DNA of 64,000 nt from DAOUKH01 sp965207995 (GTDB taxonomy: Bacteria; Chloroflexota; Dehalococcoidia; SHYB01). This document shows positions 33,670-42,039 of the stretch, piece after piece; within the stretch, counting starts at the first letter, position 1, and each line of letters opens with the position of its first letter. Under the pieces are notes generated by a model. The model had not been told where the DNA came from. It made no database searches and saw only the letters and a list, made by a program, of their open reading frames with translations. Position numbers and translations under genes: made by a program. The stretch covers positions 248,001-312,000 of the forward strand of contig CBDBNG010000001.1 in NCBI GenBank assembly GCA_965207995.1. Direction: 5' to 3'.

Positions 33670-34494
33670 CTACTCGGACTTGGGCGGTGGCTGGACGGCG
33701 TCCCAGTCGGGGTCGCGTTTCTCGATGAAGGCGCGGACGCCCTCGGCGGCCTCGCCGCTGTACTGGTCGTGCATTTCGGCGATGTACCAGGCCTGGTTGA
33801 CGCCGCCGCTGAGGCCGAGGTCGAGGCACTCCCACACGCCCTTCACCAGGGCCTGACTGGCGCGGGGCGCGTTGCTGCTGACGATGTCGGCGATCTCGAC
33901 GGCGCGCTCGAGTAGCTGCGCCTGGGGTACGACCTCGGTCACCAGGCCCACGTCGAGGGCCTTGGCGGCGCCGGTGCGCTCGTGGCGGCCCATGAGGCCG
34001 AGGCGCATGAGGTAGGAGTAGGGGATGTTGCGGTAGGCGAAGAGGACCTGGGCGACGACGGGGGCGAGGCCGTTGCTGCTGTGGGGGTCGACGAAGGTGG
34101 CGTTGTCGGAGCAGATGATGATGTCGCCGTAGGCCACGAAATAGAAGCCGGCGGCGGCGCAGACCCCGTTCACGGCGACGATGGTGGGCTTGAAACAGTC
34201 GTTTTGTTTAGGTGTGAGTAAACTGGCGGGGCGCGGCCCGGCGCGTCTGATGGGGCTCGTCTCGGTGGCGTCGCGCCGGCGCTCGGCGCGGACGTCCATT
34301 CCGGCGCAGAAGGCGCGGTCGCCGGCGCCGGTGATGACGATGGCGCGGACGTCGTGGTCGTAGCGGACCTCCCGCCAGAGGTCGATCAGCTCCTCCTCCA
34401 TGTCGAGGTTGATGGCGTTGAGGAGGTCGGGCCGGTTCAGGGTGACGATGGCCTTGTGGCCGTCCTTCTGGTACGTCAGGGTCTGATAGCTCAT
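33670..34494 (-). CDS. Enoyl-CoA hydratase/isomerase family protein
   Basis: 274 residues, crotonase fold. YQTLTYQKDGHKAIVTLNRPDLLNAINLDMEEEL opens the domain. AIVITGAGDRAFCAGMDVRAE gives the first oxyanion-hole glycine. The second segment is VNGVCAAAGFYFVAYGDIIICSDNATFVDP. The C-terminal trimerisation helix follows. The usual second catalytic Glu (GGGxxL..D position) is altered: CAAAGFYFVAYGD. It probably acts in degradation of an acyl-CoA. A promoter is not evident. Next upstream gene on the strand is the FNR-like reductase. Confidence 0.85.
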   Translation of the reverse strand: MSYQTLTYQKDGHKAIVTLNRPDLLNAINLDMEEELIDLWREVRYDHDVRAIVITGAGDRAFCAGMDVRAERRRDATETSPIRRAGPRPASLLTPKQNDCFKPTIVAVNGVCAAAGFYFVAYGDIIICSDNATFVDPHSSNGLAPVVAQVLFAYRNIPYSYLMRLGLMGRHERTGAAKALDVGLVTEVVPQAQLLERAVEIADIVSSNAPRASQALVKGVWECLDLGLSGGVNQAWYIAEMHDQYSGEAAEGVRAFIEKRDPDWDAVQPPPKSE

Positions 34495-34566
34495 CGGGCG
34501 CTCCTGGGAGATCGCCGGACTAGAGTGGCGGGCGCTTCCGACAGTGTCAAGCGGCGCCTGGCAGAC

Positions 34567-35283
34567 CTAGCTCCAGAGCTCGTAGCGGACCTGCGACGGG
34601 GGCGCGCCGAGCACCGTCGCGGCCTCGTCGGCGGCCCGGATGAAGGGCTCGGGGCCGCAGAGGTAGTAGCGGCTGGCGGGGCCGAGGCCGAGATCGCGCA
34701 GCGTGGCCGGGGCGATGCGCCCGCGGGGGCCGTCCCAGCCGGCGCCGGAGCGGGTGACGGTGTAGTGGGCCTTGATTCGCGGGTTGCGGGCGACGATGGC
34801 GTCGATGTCGTCGCGGAAGGCGAGCTCGTCGGGAGTGGAGGCGCTGTAGACCAGCGTGACGTTGGCTGAGCCGGGTGTCTCGTCGGCGGCGCGGAGCATG
34901 CTCATCAGCGGGGTGATGCCGATGCCGCCGGCGATGAGGGCAACGATGGGGCCGCCTTCACCTTCATCACCGGGCACGTAGGTGAAGTCGCCGTGGCCGC
35001 CGTCGATGGTCAGGGTGTCGCCGACCTTGGCCAGGGCGTGGATGTGGTTGGTGACGGGGTTGTCGCCGACGCGCTTGACGGCGATCTCGATGGTCGAGGT
35101 GTCGCGGGGCGACGAGGTCATCGAGTAGCCGGCGACCGGCGCGTCCGGGCCGGGGTGCAGGTAGCAGTCGATCCACTGCCCGGGCAGGAAGCGGAAGGGC
35201 CGGCCGCCAAGGTCGAAGACGAGGCGCTTGACGGTGGGGGTCTCGTCGCGGATGGAGGCGATGGCGGCGGGGATCGGCGGCAT
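34567..35283 (-). CDS. Ferredoxin-NADP-reductase-like FAD/NAD(P)-binding oxidoreductase
   Basis: 238 residues. FAD domain ~1-100: FLPGQWIDCYLH and AGYSMTSSPRDTSTIEI (RxYS(M/L)TS-type FAD site, with Gly-Tyr-Ser). NAD(P) domain ~110-235: IVALIAGGIGITPLMSMLR, VTLVYSASTPDELAFRDD and YYLCGPEPFI. No [2Fe-2S] domain is attached, so it needs a separate electron acceptor such as a ferredoxin, oxygenase or flavin. It could supply reduced flavin to the nearby monooxygenases, which is inference. Confidence 0.85.
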   Translation of the reverse strand: MPPIPAAIASIRDETPTVKRLVFDLGGRPFRFLPGQWIDCYLHPGPDAPVAGYSMTSSPRDTSTIEIAVKRVGDNPVTNHIHALAKVGDTLTIDGGHGDFTYVPGDEGEGGPIVALIAGGIGITPLMSMLRAADETPGSANVTLVYSASTPDELAFRDDIDAIVARNPRIKAHYTVTRSGAGWDGPRGRIAPATLRDLGLGPASRYYLCGPEPFIRAADEAATVLGAPPSQVRYELWS

Positions 35284-35325
35284 GGGCTCTACGATACACC
35301 ACCGACGGGGAAGGCCGGAGGGGAC

Positions 35326-35345
35326 GGGCGCGTCGCGACGCGCCC
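35326..35345. repeat. 20-bp palindrome GGGCGCGTCGCGACGCGCCC (repeat-family variant)
   Basis: A perfect inverted repeat followed by CTGTAGGGG. It has the same design as the GGGCGATTCG.. palindromes elsewhere in the window but with different arms; the variant also occurs at 55616. Confidence 0.7.
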
Positions 35346-35380
35346 CTGTAGGGGAGGGCCCCGCGACCAGATGGGATGTC

Positions 35381-36055
35381 CTACTCCGGCAAGGGGGAGC
35401 AGCCGGCCTTGTTGCACGCGCGGACCTGGTAGTAGGCGCCGAATGAGAGATCGAGGGAGCGACCTAGGTCTGTGTGCTGACTGAGGGTCAAGGGCGCACT
35501 TACCTCAGTCAACAGGTCGCCTGCTCTGTACACCTCGTAGTAGGTCGCGCCCTCCACCGCGGTCCAGGTCACCTCGTCAACGTCAGGGAAGATCTCAACC
35601 ATCTTCCTGACGACTCGAACGTCCTCCGGGGCCGCCGGGATATTCACGTCGGCATGCGACTCGGTGATGCCCGCCACGGGGTCGTCGTCGAACTCAGTGC
35701 ATCCGAGGTGGTTGCACGCCCGCACCACGTAGTAGTAGACGCTATCCGGCTGCAGGCTCTCGTCCACAAGACCGAGAGCAGCCACCTCGGTCGCCACGAT
35801 GGCAAAGTCGCCGTCCGCAGAGTCGCTGCGTTGCACGTCGTAGTGTGTCGCGCGGTTGATGCTGTTCCACACCACCGCCAGCGAAGACTCGGTCCTGCCC
35901 ACCACGTACAGGCCGCGAGGGGGGAACGCGGGCGCCCATTCCGGCGTGGCCTCCAGGGTGGGAACCGGGGCGAGGGCCCGCTCCGGCCCCGGAGCGGGGA
36001 CGGTGCACGCCCACGCCGCCGTGAGCAGAGCGACGGCGGCTGCAATCCAGGCCAT
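35381..36055 (-). CDS. Lipoprotein with fibronectin-III-like domains
   Basis: 224 residues from the ATG at 36055. The signal peptide is MAWIAAAVALLTAAWAC with lipobox TAAWAC. Two FN3-like domains follow (~45-130 and ~140-224): SSLAVVWNSINRATHYDVQRS, then SVYYYVVRACNHLGCTEF; and DEVTWTAVEGATYYEVYRAG, then GAYYQVRACNKAGCSPLPE. Each ends in the repeated motif RACNxxGC, probably a disulfide. Anchored to the outer face of the membrane; binding partner unknown. A GTG two codons upstream is another possible start. Same motif as in the neighbouring lipoproteins. Confidence 0.7.
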   Translation of the reverse strand: MAWIAAAVALLTAAWACTVPAPGPERALAPVPTLEATPEWAPAFPPRGLYVVGRTESSLAVVWNSINRATHYDVQRSDSADGDFAIVATEVAALGLVDESLQPDSVYYYVVRACNHLGCTEFDDDPVAGITESHADVNIPAAPEDVRVVRKMVEIFPDVDEVTWTAVEGATYYEVYRAGDLLTEVSAPLTLSQHTDLGRSLDLSFGAYYQVRACNKAGCSPLPE

Positions 36056-36192
36056 CCTCACACCGTTAACCTGGCGCGCCGAATAGTTTCCCCCCGCAAG
36101 TCCGCGGCGCCCCAGGCGTCGAGGCCCGGGCGGCGTCGCCAATGTCCAGGCAGGTCGCGGACCGTCCGATGACACGGCCGCCGTGGCCGATC

Positions 36193-36954
36193 TTACGGGG
36201 TGGCCGGGTTCTCGCTGTCAACCTCCGAACACCCACCCCTGTTGCAGGCGACGACCCAGTAGTAGTTCTCATCGGGACCGGGGCTGGTGTGCACGTAGGA
36301 CGTGGTTGTCAGCCCCGACGCCAACTCGTCGCAGAAGCCGGGGCCGAAGCTGTCTACGCGGCAGGCATCGTCGAAGAAATCATCGTAGTAGACGTTGTAG
36401 AAGTCGGCGCCGTCCACCGCGTCCCAGGTGACGCGGATCGTCGAGCCCTCGATGGCATAGCTGACGTTCGTGGGTTGGCCCGCCCTTGGCACGATGGGCG
36501 TAGCGGGATTCTCGCTGTCGACTTCGGAGCACCCGTGTTCGTTGCAGGCAATGACCCAGTAGTAGTTGTCGGCGTACGCGGGGTCGTCGTGGACGTAGGA
36601 CGCGGTTGTGAGGCCGGAGGCCAACTCATCGCAGAAGGAGGGGTCGCCGCGACGCACGCTACACAGATCGGCGAAACGGGGGTCATGGTAGACGTTGTAT
36701 GAGCCGGCGCCGGCCACCGGATCCCAGGTGAGGCGTATCGTGTCGCCCTCGACGGAATAGGTGACATTCGCCGGCCGGTCTGGAAGCGGCGGGGGCGTCG
36801 GTGTCGGGGGCTCCGCTACGGCCTCATCTAGGTCGATGCAGCCGGTTTCGTCCAACAGTTGAAGCACCTCGGGGGCGACGCGGCGCATGGTCTCCTCAAG
36901 CTCTTCGAGTTGGGGCAACAGAATAAGGAACAAGAAGGGGGTTAACGACGTCAT
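36193..36954 (-). CDS. C-terminal part of a frameshifted lipoprotein: domain end plus two FN3-like repeats
   Basis: The frame running from 36954 down to 36193 holds the end of the second copy of a repeated domain (EETMRRVAPEVLQLLDETGCI), then a Pro-rich linker and two FN3-like domains. The two FN3 copies are near-identical: TYSVEGDTIRLTWDPVAGAG and SYAIEGSTIRVTWDAVDGAD, each ending YYWV(I/V)ACN..GCSEVDSENPATP. The upstream gene (36896..37816) stops early in another frame. Removing one C from the CCCCC run at ~36938 joins them into a single ~535-residue protein, with the repeated domain complete. Whether this is a sequencing error, a recent mutation or translation slippage is unknown. An ATG at 36954 exists but has a poor ribosome site. 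Confidence 0.6.
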   Translation of the reverse strand: MTSLTPFLFLILLPQLEELEETMRRVAPEVLQLLDETGCIDLDEAVAEPPTPTPPPLPDRPANVTYSVEGDTIRLTWDPVAGAGSYNVYHDPRFADLCSVRRGDPSFCDELASGLTTASYVHDDPAYADNYYWVIACNEHGCSEVDSENPATPIVPRAGQPTNVSYAIEGSTIRVTWDAVDGADFYNVYYDDFFDDACRVDSFGPGFCDELASGLTTTSYVHTSPGPDENYYWVVACNRGGCSEVDSENPATP

Positions 36955-37816
36955 CCTTGGGCTGCGAGTCCGCCAGACCCTGTATGGCCCTTGCGTAGTC
37001 CACCGTGCCGTCGTGGAAGTCGGCGACTTCCGGTGGCGGTACGACCGACTCCATGACCGCGATGGAGGCGGCCATCTCCTGCGATATCTGCCCGTACGTG
37101 ACATCCTCTGCAATGTCGTCCGCGGAGTTTTCGGCACAGAAAACGGCGTACTCCTCGAGGGTCATGCCGGAGTTTGCCGGGACGACCGTTGGCCTAGCCA
37201 CAGCCACGGTGGGCGTTGGCGTCGCGCTGCTTCCCGCCGGCGTTTCGGCAGCGCCAGCGCTATCACTGCTACCACCAGTGTCCTCGGCGAACTCTTCATC
37301 ATCGATGCAGCCGGCCTCGGCCAAGCGGGCACGGGCTTCCGGAGACATGCTGCCAATGGCGTCGCTCAGCCTCGATTCGTATCGGAAGAACAGCGAGAAC
37401 ACGTCGCCGAAGAAGACGTCGTCCTCGACCACGTCATCTTTGGAACCCTCGTAGTCGTCGAAGACCTTCTTCAGGTCTCTTTGGAAGTCCAGCGCCGCGT
37501 TGTGGTAGTCGGCGACTTCAGACGGTGGGTCGACAGCCTCCATCTGCTTGATGAACTCCCCCACGGCCGCGGACATTTCTCCGTAGGTAGCTTCCTCCGA
37601 AAGGTCTATCTCCGACTCGCCGCACAGCGCAGCGTACTCGTCGAGGGAGACTGCGGAGCCGGTCCGAGCAGGAGCTGACGTGGCAGCGTCTCCGTCGCCG
37701 CCCCCGCAGGCGGCTAGCGCGGCACACATGAGCAGAACTGCCGTGAGGAAGCCGAGTCGGCGGACGGGCGACGGGGGGGATTTCACGGTGGTCATCCTTC
37801 CAGGGACCCTAGCCAC
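36896..37816 (-). CDS. Lipoprotein with repeated LDEY..GCI domain (N-terminal part, frameshifted)
   Basis: 306 residues as read. Signal peptide RRLGFLTAVLLMCAALAACGG with lipobox LAAC. Two copies of a ~115-residue domain follow. Copy 1: SLDEYAALCGES, then PPSEVADYHNAALDFQ and LAEAGCI. Copy 2: TLEEYAVFCAEN, then PPPEVADFHDGTVDYARA; it loses the frame after KDDVVNP. The domain has paired cysteines and is shared with the gene at 38023. No named family is recognised. GGAAGG lies 9 bases before a GTG at 37786, which may be the true start rather than the ATGs at 37795 or 37816. Confidence 0.65.
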   Translation of the reverse strand: MARVPGRMTTVKSPPSPVRRLGFLTAVLLMCAALAACGGGDGDAATSAPARTGSAVSLDEYAALCGESEIDLSEEATYGEMSAAVGEFIKQMEAVDPPSEVADYHNAALDFQRDLKKVFDDYEGSKDDVVEDDVFFGDVFSLFFRYESRLSDAIGSMSPEARARLAEAGCIDDEEFAEDTGGSSDSAGAAETPAGSSATPTPTVAVARPTVVPANSGMTLEEYAVFCAENSADDIAEDVTYGQISQEMAASIAVMESVVPPPEVADFHDGTVDYARAIQGLADSQPKDDVVNPLLVPYSVAPTRRA

Positions 37817-37837
37817 TCGCTCTACCTGCCTCCACGT

Positions 37838-38032
37838 TCACCTGGCAGGTGTCCGGTTCGCGTTGTCGATAAGATTGCTCATCCACGGGTCGCTCCACAG
37901 GCCTTTGGCGTTGACATCCGCCCCTGCCTCCACCGAAAACCTAGCAATCTCATATGGTTGCTGTCCACGCGGCCACTTGGGCAGGGTGGGCGCTTTGGTC
38001 GCGACATTGGAGGGCGTGATGTTCAGATACAA
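37838..38032 (-). pseudogene. Possible ankyrin-repeat gene relic
   Basis: A 64-codon ORF containing EIARFSVEAGADVNAKGLWSDPW. The segment GADVNAK matches the most conserved turn of ankyrin repeats. It lacks the preceding and following units. Likely the remnant of a lost ankyrin-repeat gene between two lipoprotein genes. Confidence 0.35.
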
Positions 38033-38502
38033 TTGGCTTCAAGCAAACGGTCGACTATGTCCTCATCCATAGCATCGATGACCGCCGTGATCTTGGGCTG
38101 GTACTCCGGATTTACACTCGACAATATGTCGATGAGGTATGTAGTCAATGATTCCTCTTGTCCTGGTGGGGGAGCATCTTCTAAAGCTTGCTTGCCAGCC
38201 TTCTGCAAAGCGAGTATGAGATTGTGAAAATCGGCCACTTCCGGCGGCGGTTGCACCGCCTCGATTTGCGTGATGTAAATGTCCAAGTCGGCAATAAACT
38301 CTTGCTTGGAGTCATACGTGTCAAAGTCAATCTCTGCTGCCCCTAGCTCCCCGCAGAACGCCAGATACTCATCCAGGCTGGAAGGAAGAACATCGGTGGC
38401 TGTAGGAATTGGAGTCTCCGTGGGAGAAGTAGGTGTGGATGAAGGGGGATCACCGGCACAGGCGGCAAGGACAAAGATGGCCAACGGGATCAGCAATCTC
38501 AT
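38023..38502 (-). CDS. Lipoprotein with a single LDEY..GCI domain
   Basis: 159 residues from the ATG at 38502, which has GGAGGAG 8 bases upstream. Signal peptide MRLLIPLAIFVLAACAG, lipobox LAAC. After a Thr/Pro linker a single ~115-residue domain: SLDEYLAFCGELGAAEIDF, then IEAVQPPPEVADFHNLILALQKAG, ending in LLEANCI. Conserved with the two copies in the frameshifted neighbour, so one cysteine near the start and one at the end probably bond. Function unknown; probably cell-surface. Confidence 0.7.
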   Translation of the reverse strand: MRLLIPLAIFVLAACAGDPPSSTPTSPTETPIPTATDVLPSSLDEYLAFCGELGAAEIDFDTYDSKQEFIADLDIYITQIEAVQPPPEVADFHNLILALQKAGKQALEDAPPPGQEESLTTYLIDILSSVNPEYQPKITAVIDAMDEDIVDRLLEANCI

Positions 38503-38523
38503 TACGTATCTCCTCCGCGTTCC

Positions 38524-38632
38524 TGTTTCTCGCATGGAGCAATGAAGTTATCCCTGTGTATCCCAGGCGGCGGGCGATGTCCGACCAGGACAGGCCGGAC
38601 TCCTTCTGGAACCGCCTGAGCCGACGTTAAGG
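38524..38632 (-). pseudogene. Truncated HTH (XRE-like) coding relic
   Basis: On the minus strand the sequence reads LRRFQKESGLSWSDIARRLG and then leaves homology. This matches the first helices of XRE-type HTH regulators. No start or rest of domain is present; the ORF runs into the lipoprotein promoter region. Confidence 0.35.
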
Positions 38633-38809
38633 TCAAGGATCGCGGCAAACAAGTAACAAATGCCCTGGATGGCCGGGGGCATTTGCCCTATCTAAGGCAG
38701 TCAAATGTTCGTGGCTCGCGCGCGCCAAGCGCCCTGCTCAGTCAACTTGCGCCGCGCCGGCTGGGGAACAGGAACACTGGGACTTGGCCGCTAATAGCTC
38801 TGCGAGCCG

Positions 38810-40132
38810 TTACCGCGGAATGGCTAAGCGCCGCCCCCGCGGAATCACGCACGTCACGGTCGCGCCGCCCATAGCGCCCTTCTTTTCGACGACAAGACGG
38901 CCTCCCAATCGCAGGGCGTCCCCGTCCATGTTCGCGAAGCCGTGGCCGCGCCGCGCGTAGTCGCTGGGAAGCCCTCTTCCGTTGTCCAACACCGACAGCC
39001 GCACTTCCTCCTTCTCGCACGCGAGGTGGACCGCCACCCTGGTTGCCTGGGCATGGCGGTAGGCGTTGGTGAGCGCGTTGTGAGCGATCGAGAAGAGCAG
39101 GCCCCTGGTTTCGGTGGGGAGGGACGGCTCGACTCCAGTCTGCGTCAACTCGCAGGGCACGGAGGTGATGTTGGTGAAACTGGCGGCGTGGGATTTGAGA
39201 GCGGAGCTCAACGCACGACCCTCGTAGATGCCGCCCATATTGATGGGGTGTCTCAGCTCCCAGATGGCGGAGCGGGACAGCCGGGAGGTCGCCTCGAGGG
39301 TGGCGGCCAATTCCGGGTTGGCGTCCCCGGCCTGGACCTTTGCGGTGTCGATGCCGAGACCGATCATGTACGCCGACTGAGCTGTGGTGTCGTGAATCGT
39401 CTGGGAAAATTCGACCCGCTCACGCTGCAGGTCGCGCTCGCGCTCGACGGCCTGCCTCCACCTCACTCGCTCGAACTTGGCGATGACATTGACAAGTGCG
39501 GCCACCGCATACATGACGCCAATCCGGGCGAGCAGGGTTTGTTCCTCCGCCGCAGCAATGTCGATGCCGTCCCCGACAGTCAAGCTGATGACCAGATACA
39601 GGAGGGCCACAAAGGTCGCGCCGGCCATCGTCAGCCAAAAGGACGTGAGAATCATCGCGTACCCGGCAAGCTGAGGGTAGTGCAGCAAGTATATGAAGGA
39701 GGAACTGAATCCTCCGCTTAGGGCCACAGCATTCGAGAGTATGACTACATCCAGCATCCCATTTGCCAGAATCCAACGCCGTGTTACGGTCTTCTTCGTT
39801 GCCAGCCGGTAGTGCGTGTATCCGTTCAGCATTAAGTACAGCAAGAATCCCGGCACATACGGTGCATAGGTCTCCAGCGAATCCTCAGGCCGGTACACCC
39901 ACAGCAGACCGAAGACGAGGATGCACCAGCGTGCCCATACGCAAGTCCTCGCGAGGAATCTCAACCCGTCCGGGTCGCTGTCGCCGCGCTCCCAGCCCAT
40001 CATGCCAACGACACTTGCCGCCGACGTGACCAGGTGGACGGCCCGGCTGTAGCGGGATCCTCGAGCCATCTCCATTTCCGAACACTGCTGATTCCCCGGG
40101 CGCATAGCCCTAACGCTCCGGGGCATAATCAT
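38810..40132 (-). CDS. NarL-family sensor histidine kinase, multi-spanning membrane
   Basis: Up to 440 residues. About six membrane helices (~60-220), then a coiled coil (VRWRQAVERERDLQRERVEF). The HisKA_3 phosphoacceptor is SQTIHDTTAQSAYMIGLGID. The ATPase has the N box HNALTNAYRHAQAT, G1 VLDNGRGLPS and G2 HGFANM. No periplasmic ligand domain, so the signal is probably sensed in the membrane. It overlaps the response regulator gene by 23 bases if started at 40132; starts at later ATGs (MRPGNQQ or MARGSRY) are equally possible. Partner regulator is 40110..40784. Confidence 0.9.
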   Translation of the reverse strand: MIMPRSVRAMRPGNQQCSEMEMARGSRYSRAVHLVTSAASVVGMMGWERGDSDPDGLRFLARTCVWARWCILVFGLLWVYRPEDSLETYAPYVPGFLLYLMLNGYTHYRLATKKTVTRRWILANGMLDVVILSNAVALSGGFSSSFIYLLHYPQLAGYAMILTSFWLTMAGATFVALLYLVISLTVGDGIDIAAAEEQTLLARIGVMYAVAALVNVIAKFERVRWRQAVERERDLQRERVEFSQTIHDTTAQSAYMIGLGIDTAKVQAGDANPELAATLEATSRLSRSAIWELRHPINMGGIYEGRALSSALKSHAASFTNITSVPCELTQTGVEPSLPTETRGLLFSIAHNALTNAYRHAQATRVAVHLACEKEEVRLSVLDNGRGLPSDYARRGHGFANMDGDALRLGGRLVVEKKGAMGGATVTCVIPRGRRLAIPR

Positions 40133-40784
40133 CCAGCAGCCCGTTCCGAGCCGCCCAAAGCACCAGACCCTGCATCGAGGTGACCTCCAACTTCTGCTGG
40201 ATGCCGTAGATGGCGTTCCGCACCGTCACCGGCCTGATGCCTCTCCGTTCCGCTATCCGGGTGTACGACATGCCCCCAGCAAAAGAGACGAGTATCTCCC
40301 GCTCCCTCGCAGTCAGCCCGGCGGCATCGGCCGCATCTCCCGCCTCTGAGGCATCGCGGACCGCCGCGACCACGCCCCGCACCGCCTCAGCGGGCAAACG
40401 AAGCTCTCCCCGGAACACGCCTCGCAGCGTCGACAGAAGCCGTTCCCTGTCGGTTTCTTTCTGAAGATACCCGGTTGCGCCAGCGGCCACCGCCTCCAGC
40501 ACCGCCGTTTCCTCGTTCGCGACCGTCAGCATGACGACACGCGTCCCGGGGGCGGAATCCACAATATCGCGGCAAGCTTCCACTCCGTCCTTCCTCGGCA
40601 TCATGACGTCCATCACTACTAAGTCTGGAGACAACTCGGCGGCCACTCTGACTGCCTCCACGCCGTCCCCCGCCTGCCCCACAACCTCGAACTCGCCAGA
40701 CTGCTCCAGGACGTATTTCAGCCCCTCCCTAACAATGGAGTGGTCGTCTACAACCAGCACCTTGATGCGCTCGTTTGATTTCAT
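40110..40784 (-). CDS. NarL/LuxR-family response regulator
   Basis: 224 residues. Receiver ~8-125: IKVLVVDDHSIVREGL, phosphoacceptor Asp in PDLVVMDVMMPRKDG, MLTVANEETAVLEAVAAGATGYLQKE with the conserved Lys. C-terminal LuxR HTH ~150-215: GLTAREREILVSFAGGMSYTRIAERRGIRPVTVRNAIYGIQQKL. The HTH recognition helix (IRPVTVRNAIYGIQ) is slightly atypical. It is the first gene of the two-component operon. Confidence 0.93.
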   Translation of the reverse strand: MKSNERIKVLVVDDHSIVREGLKYVLEQSGEFEVVGQAGDGVEAVRVAAELSPDLVVMDVMMPRKDGVEACRDIVDSAPGTRVVMLTVANEETAVLEAVAAGATGYLQKETDRERLLSTLRGVFRGELRLPAEAVRGVVAAVRDASEAGDAADAAGLTAREREILVSFAGGMSYTRIAERRGIRPVTVRNAIYGIQQKLEVTSMQGLVLWAARNGLLDDYAPER

Positions 40785-41198
40785 TCCGGCTTCCTCTCAG
40801 CCCGAAATCTCGACAAGGTCACGGACCCCACCATAGCAGTGCACGGGCGGCCGTGGGACCTGGCCGGCGCGATGCGGTTACGACACGCCACCCACCACCG
40901 GCCCCTGTGCCACGCGGCGCTTGACGCGCCCGGCGCGGCGGTATACCGTATGAACCAGAACATATGTTTGTGCCGGCTCAGCCTCCGCAGGCGGGAGCCG
41001 GGCCCTCCGCCGAGAACGCCATGACGGCGGAAGGGTGGCGGGAGAACCGCGGAGTATGGCGAGAGGGGCGGGTGCGAGCTCGCCGTCCCTCTGGCGGCAT
41101 GGCAAGTGAACCGACCGGGGCTGGGAAGGGAGAGACGCCGGCGGGCGTCGCGCGACTGCAGCGCGCTCCCCCTTCTCAGCCGGAGGAAGCGGGCCCGC
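40785..41198. other. 414-base gene-free gap
   Basis: No credible ORF. The two-component promoter must lie near its left end. It includes GAACATATGTTT (40958-40969) and, around 41058-41088, an imperfect hairpin with AGAGGG / CCCTCT ends and GCGAGCTCGC at its tip. The right end is the 3' side of the SDR gene. Confidence 0.5.
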
Positions 41199-41948
41199 CT
41201 ACAGCAGGTTCCAGCCGCCGTCGACGGTGAGGATTTCGCCGGTGACGTAGGCGGCGTCGTCGGAGGCGAGGAAGGCGGCGACGTTGGCGGCGTCTTCGGG
41301 CTCGCCGACGCGTCCCAGGGGGACGTGGTCGACGTAACGGTCGTGGTAGGCGGGGTTGCCCCAGAGGCTGCGGACGCGGCCGGTGCGGGTGAGGCCGAGG
41401 CACATGGCGTTGGCGCGGACGCCCTTGGGGCCGTAGGCGCCGGCCAGGGAGCGGGTAAGGCCGGTGACGCCGGCCTTGGCGGAGGCGTACCAGGCGACGG
41501 GCATGCCCATCTTGGTGCCGGCGATGGAGCAGACGTTGACGATGGCGCCGTGGCCGCTCTCGATCAGGTGGGGCATCGCCGTCTCGCTCATCCGGTAGAC
41601 GGAGGAGAGCGACTGCTCGATGCCCAGGTCCCAGATCTCGTGCTTGGTGCCCTCGTTGTAGCGCGAGGGGAGGCCGGCGTTGTTCACCAGAATGCCAAGC
41701 CCGCCGAACCCGTCGACGGCGGTGCCCACCATGCGCTCGCAGTCGGCCAGCGTCGCGGCGTCGCCCTCGACGGCCCTGGCGTCGCCGCCGAGCTCGGCGA
41801 TCTGCTCGACGACGGCGTTGGCGCCGGCTAGGTCGATGTCGCCGATGACGACGTTGGCGCCCTCGGAGGCAAGGCGGAGGGAGGTGGCGCGTCCGACGCC
41901 GGCGGCGCCGCCGGTGACGAGGGCGATGCGGCCTTCGAGTCTGCGCAT
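41199..41948 (-). CDS. Short-chain dehydrogenase/reductase
   Basis: 249 residues, classical SDR. Cofactor loop ALVTGGAAGVGRATSLRLA (TGxxxGxG), acidic residue VVIGDIDLAG favouring NAD(H), NNAGLPSRYN, and the catalytic Ser/Tyr/Lys in VNVCSIAGTKMGMPVAWYASAKAGVTGLTRSLA (YxxxK). GEILTVDGGWNLL at the end is standard. Substrate unknown. A short piece resembling its N-terminus occurs at ~46731-46800. Confidence 0.93.
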   Translation of the reverse strand: MRRLEGRIALVTGGAAGVGRATSLRLASEGANVVIGDIDLAGANAVVEQIAELGGDARAVEGDAATLADCERMVGTAVDGFGGLGILVNNAGLPSRYNEGTKHEIWDLGIEQSLSSVYRMSETAMPHLIESGHGAIVNVCSIAGTKMGMPVAWYASAKAGVTGLTRSLAGAYGPKGVRANAMCLGLTRTGRVRSLWGNPAYHDRYVDHVPLGRVGEPEDAANVAAFLASDDAAYVTGEILTVDGGWNLL

Positions 41949-42039
41949 GGTGGTGGGTCTCCTGGGGGGAGTCGCGGGGCGTCTCTATGGTAGTGCGTAT
42001 GGAGGCGTTTGCGTAACGGCTCCGGTGGTGGGGGGGGGT

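Noticed and set aside
40958..40969. GAACATATGTTT resembling a LexA/SOS box (GAACN4GTTC)
   Set aside because: One mismatch, no SOS gene follows, and it lies in a gene-free gap; a chance match cannot be excluded.
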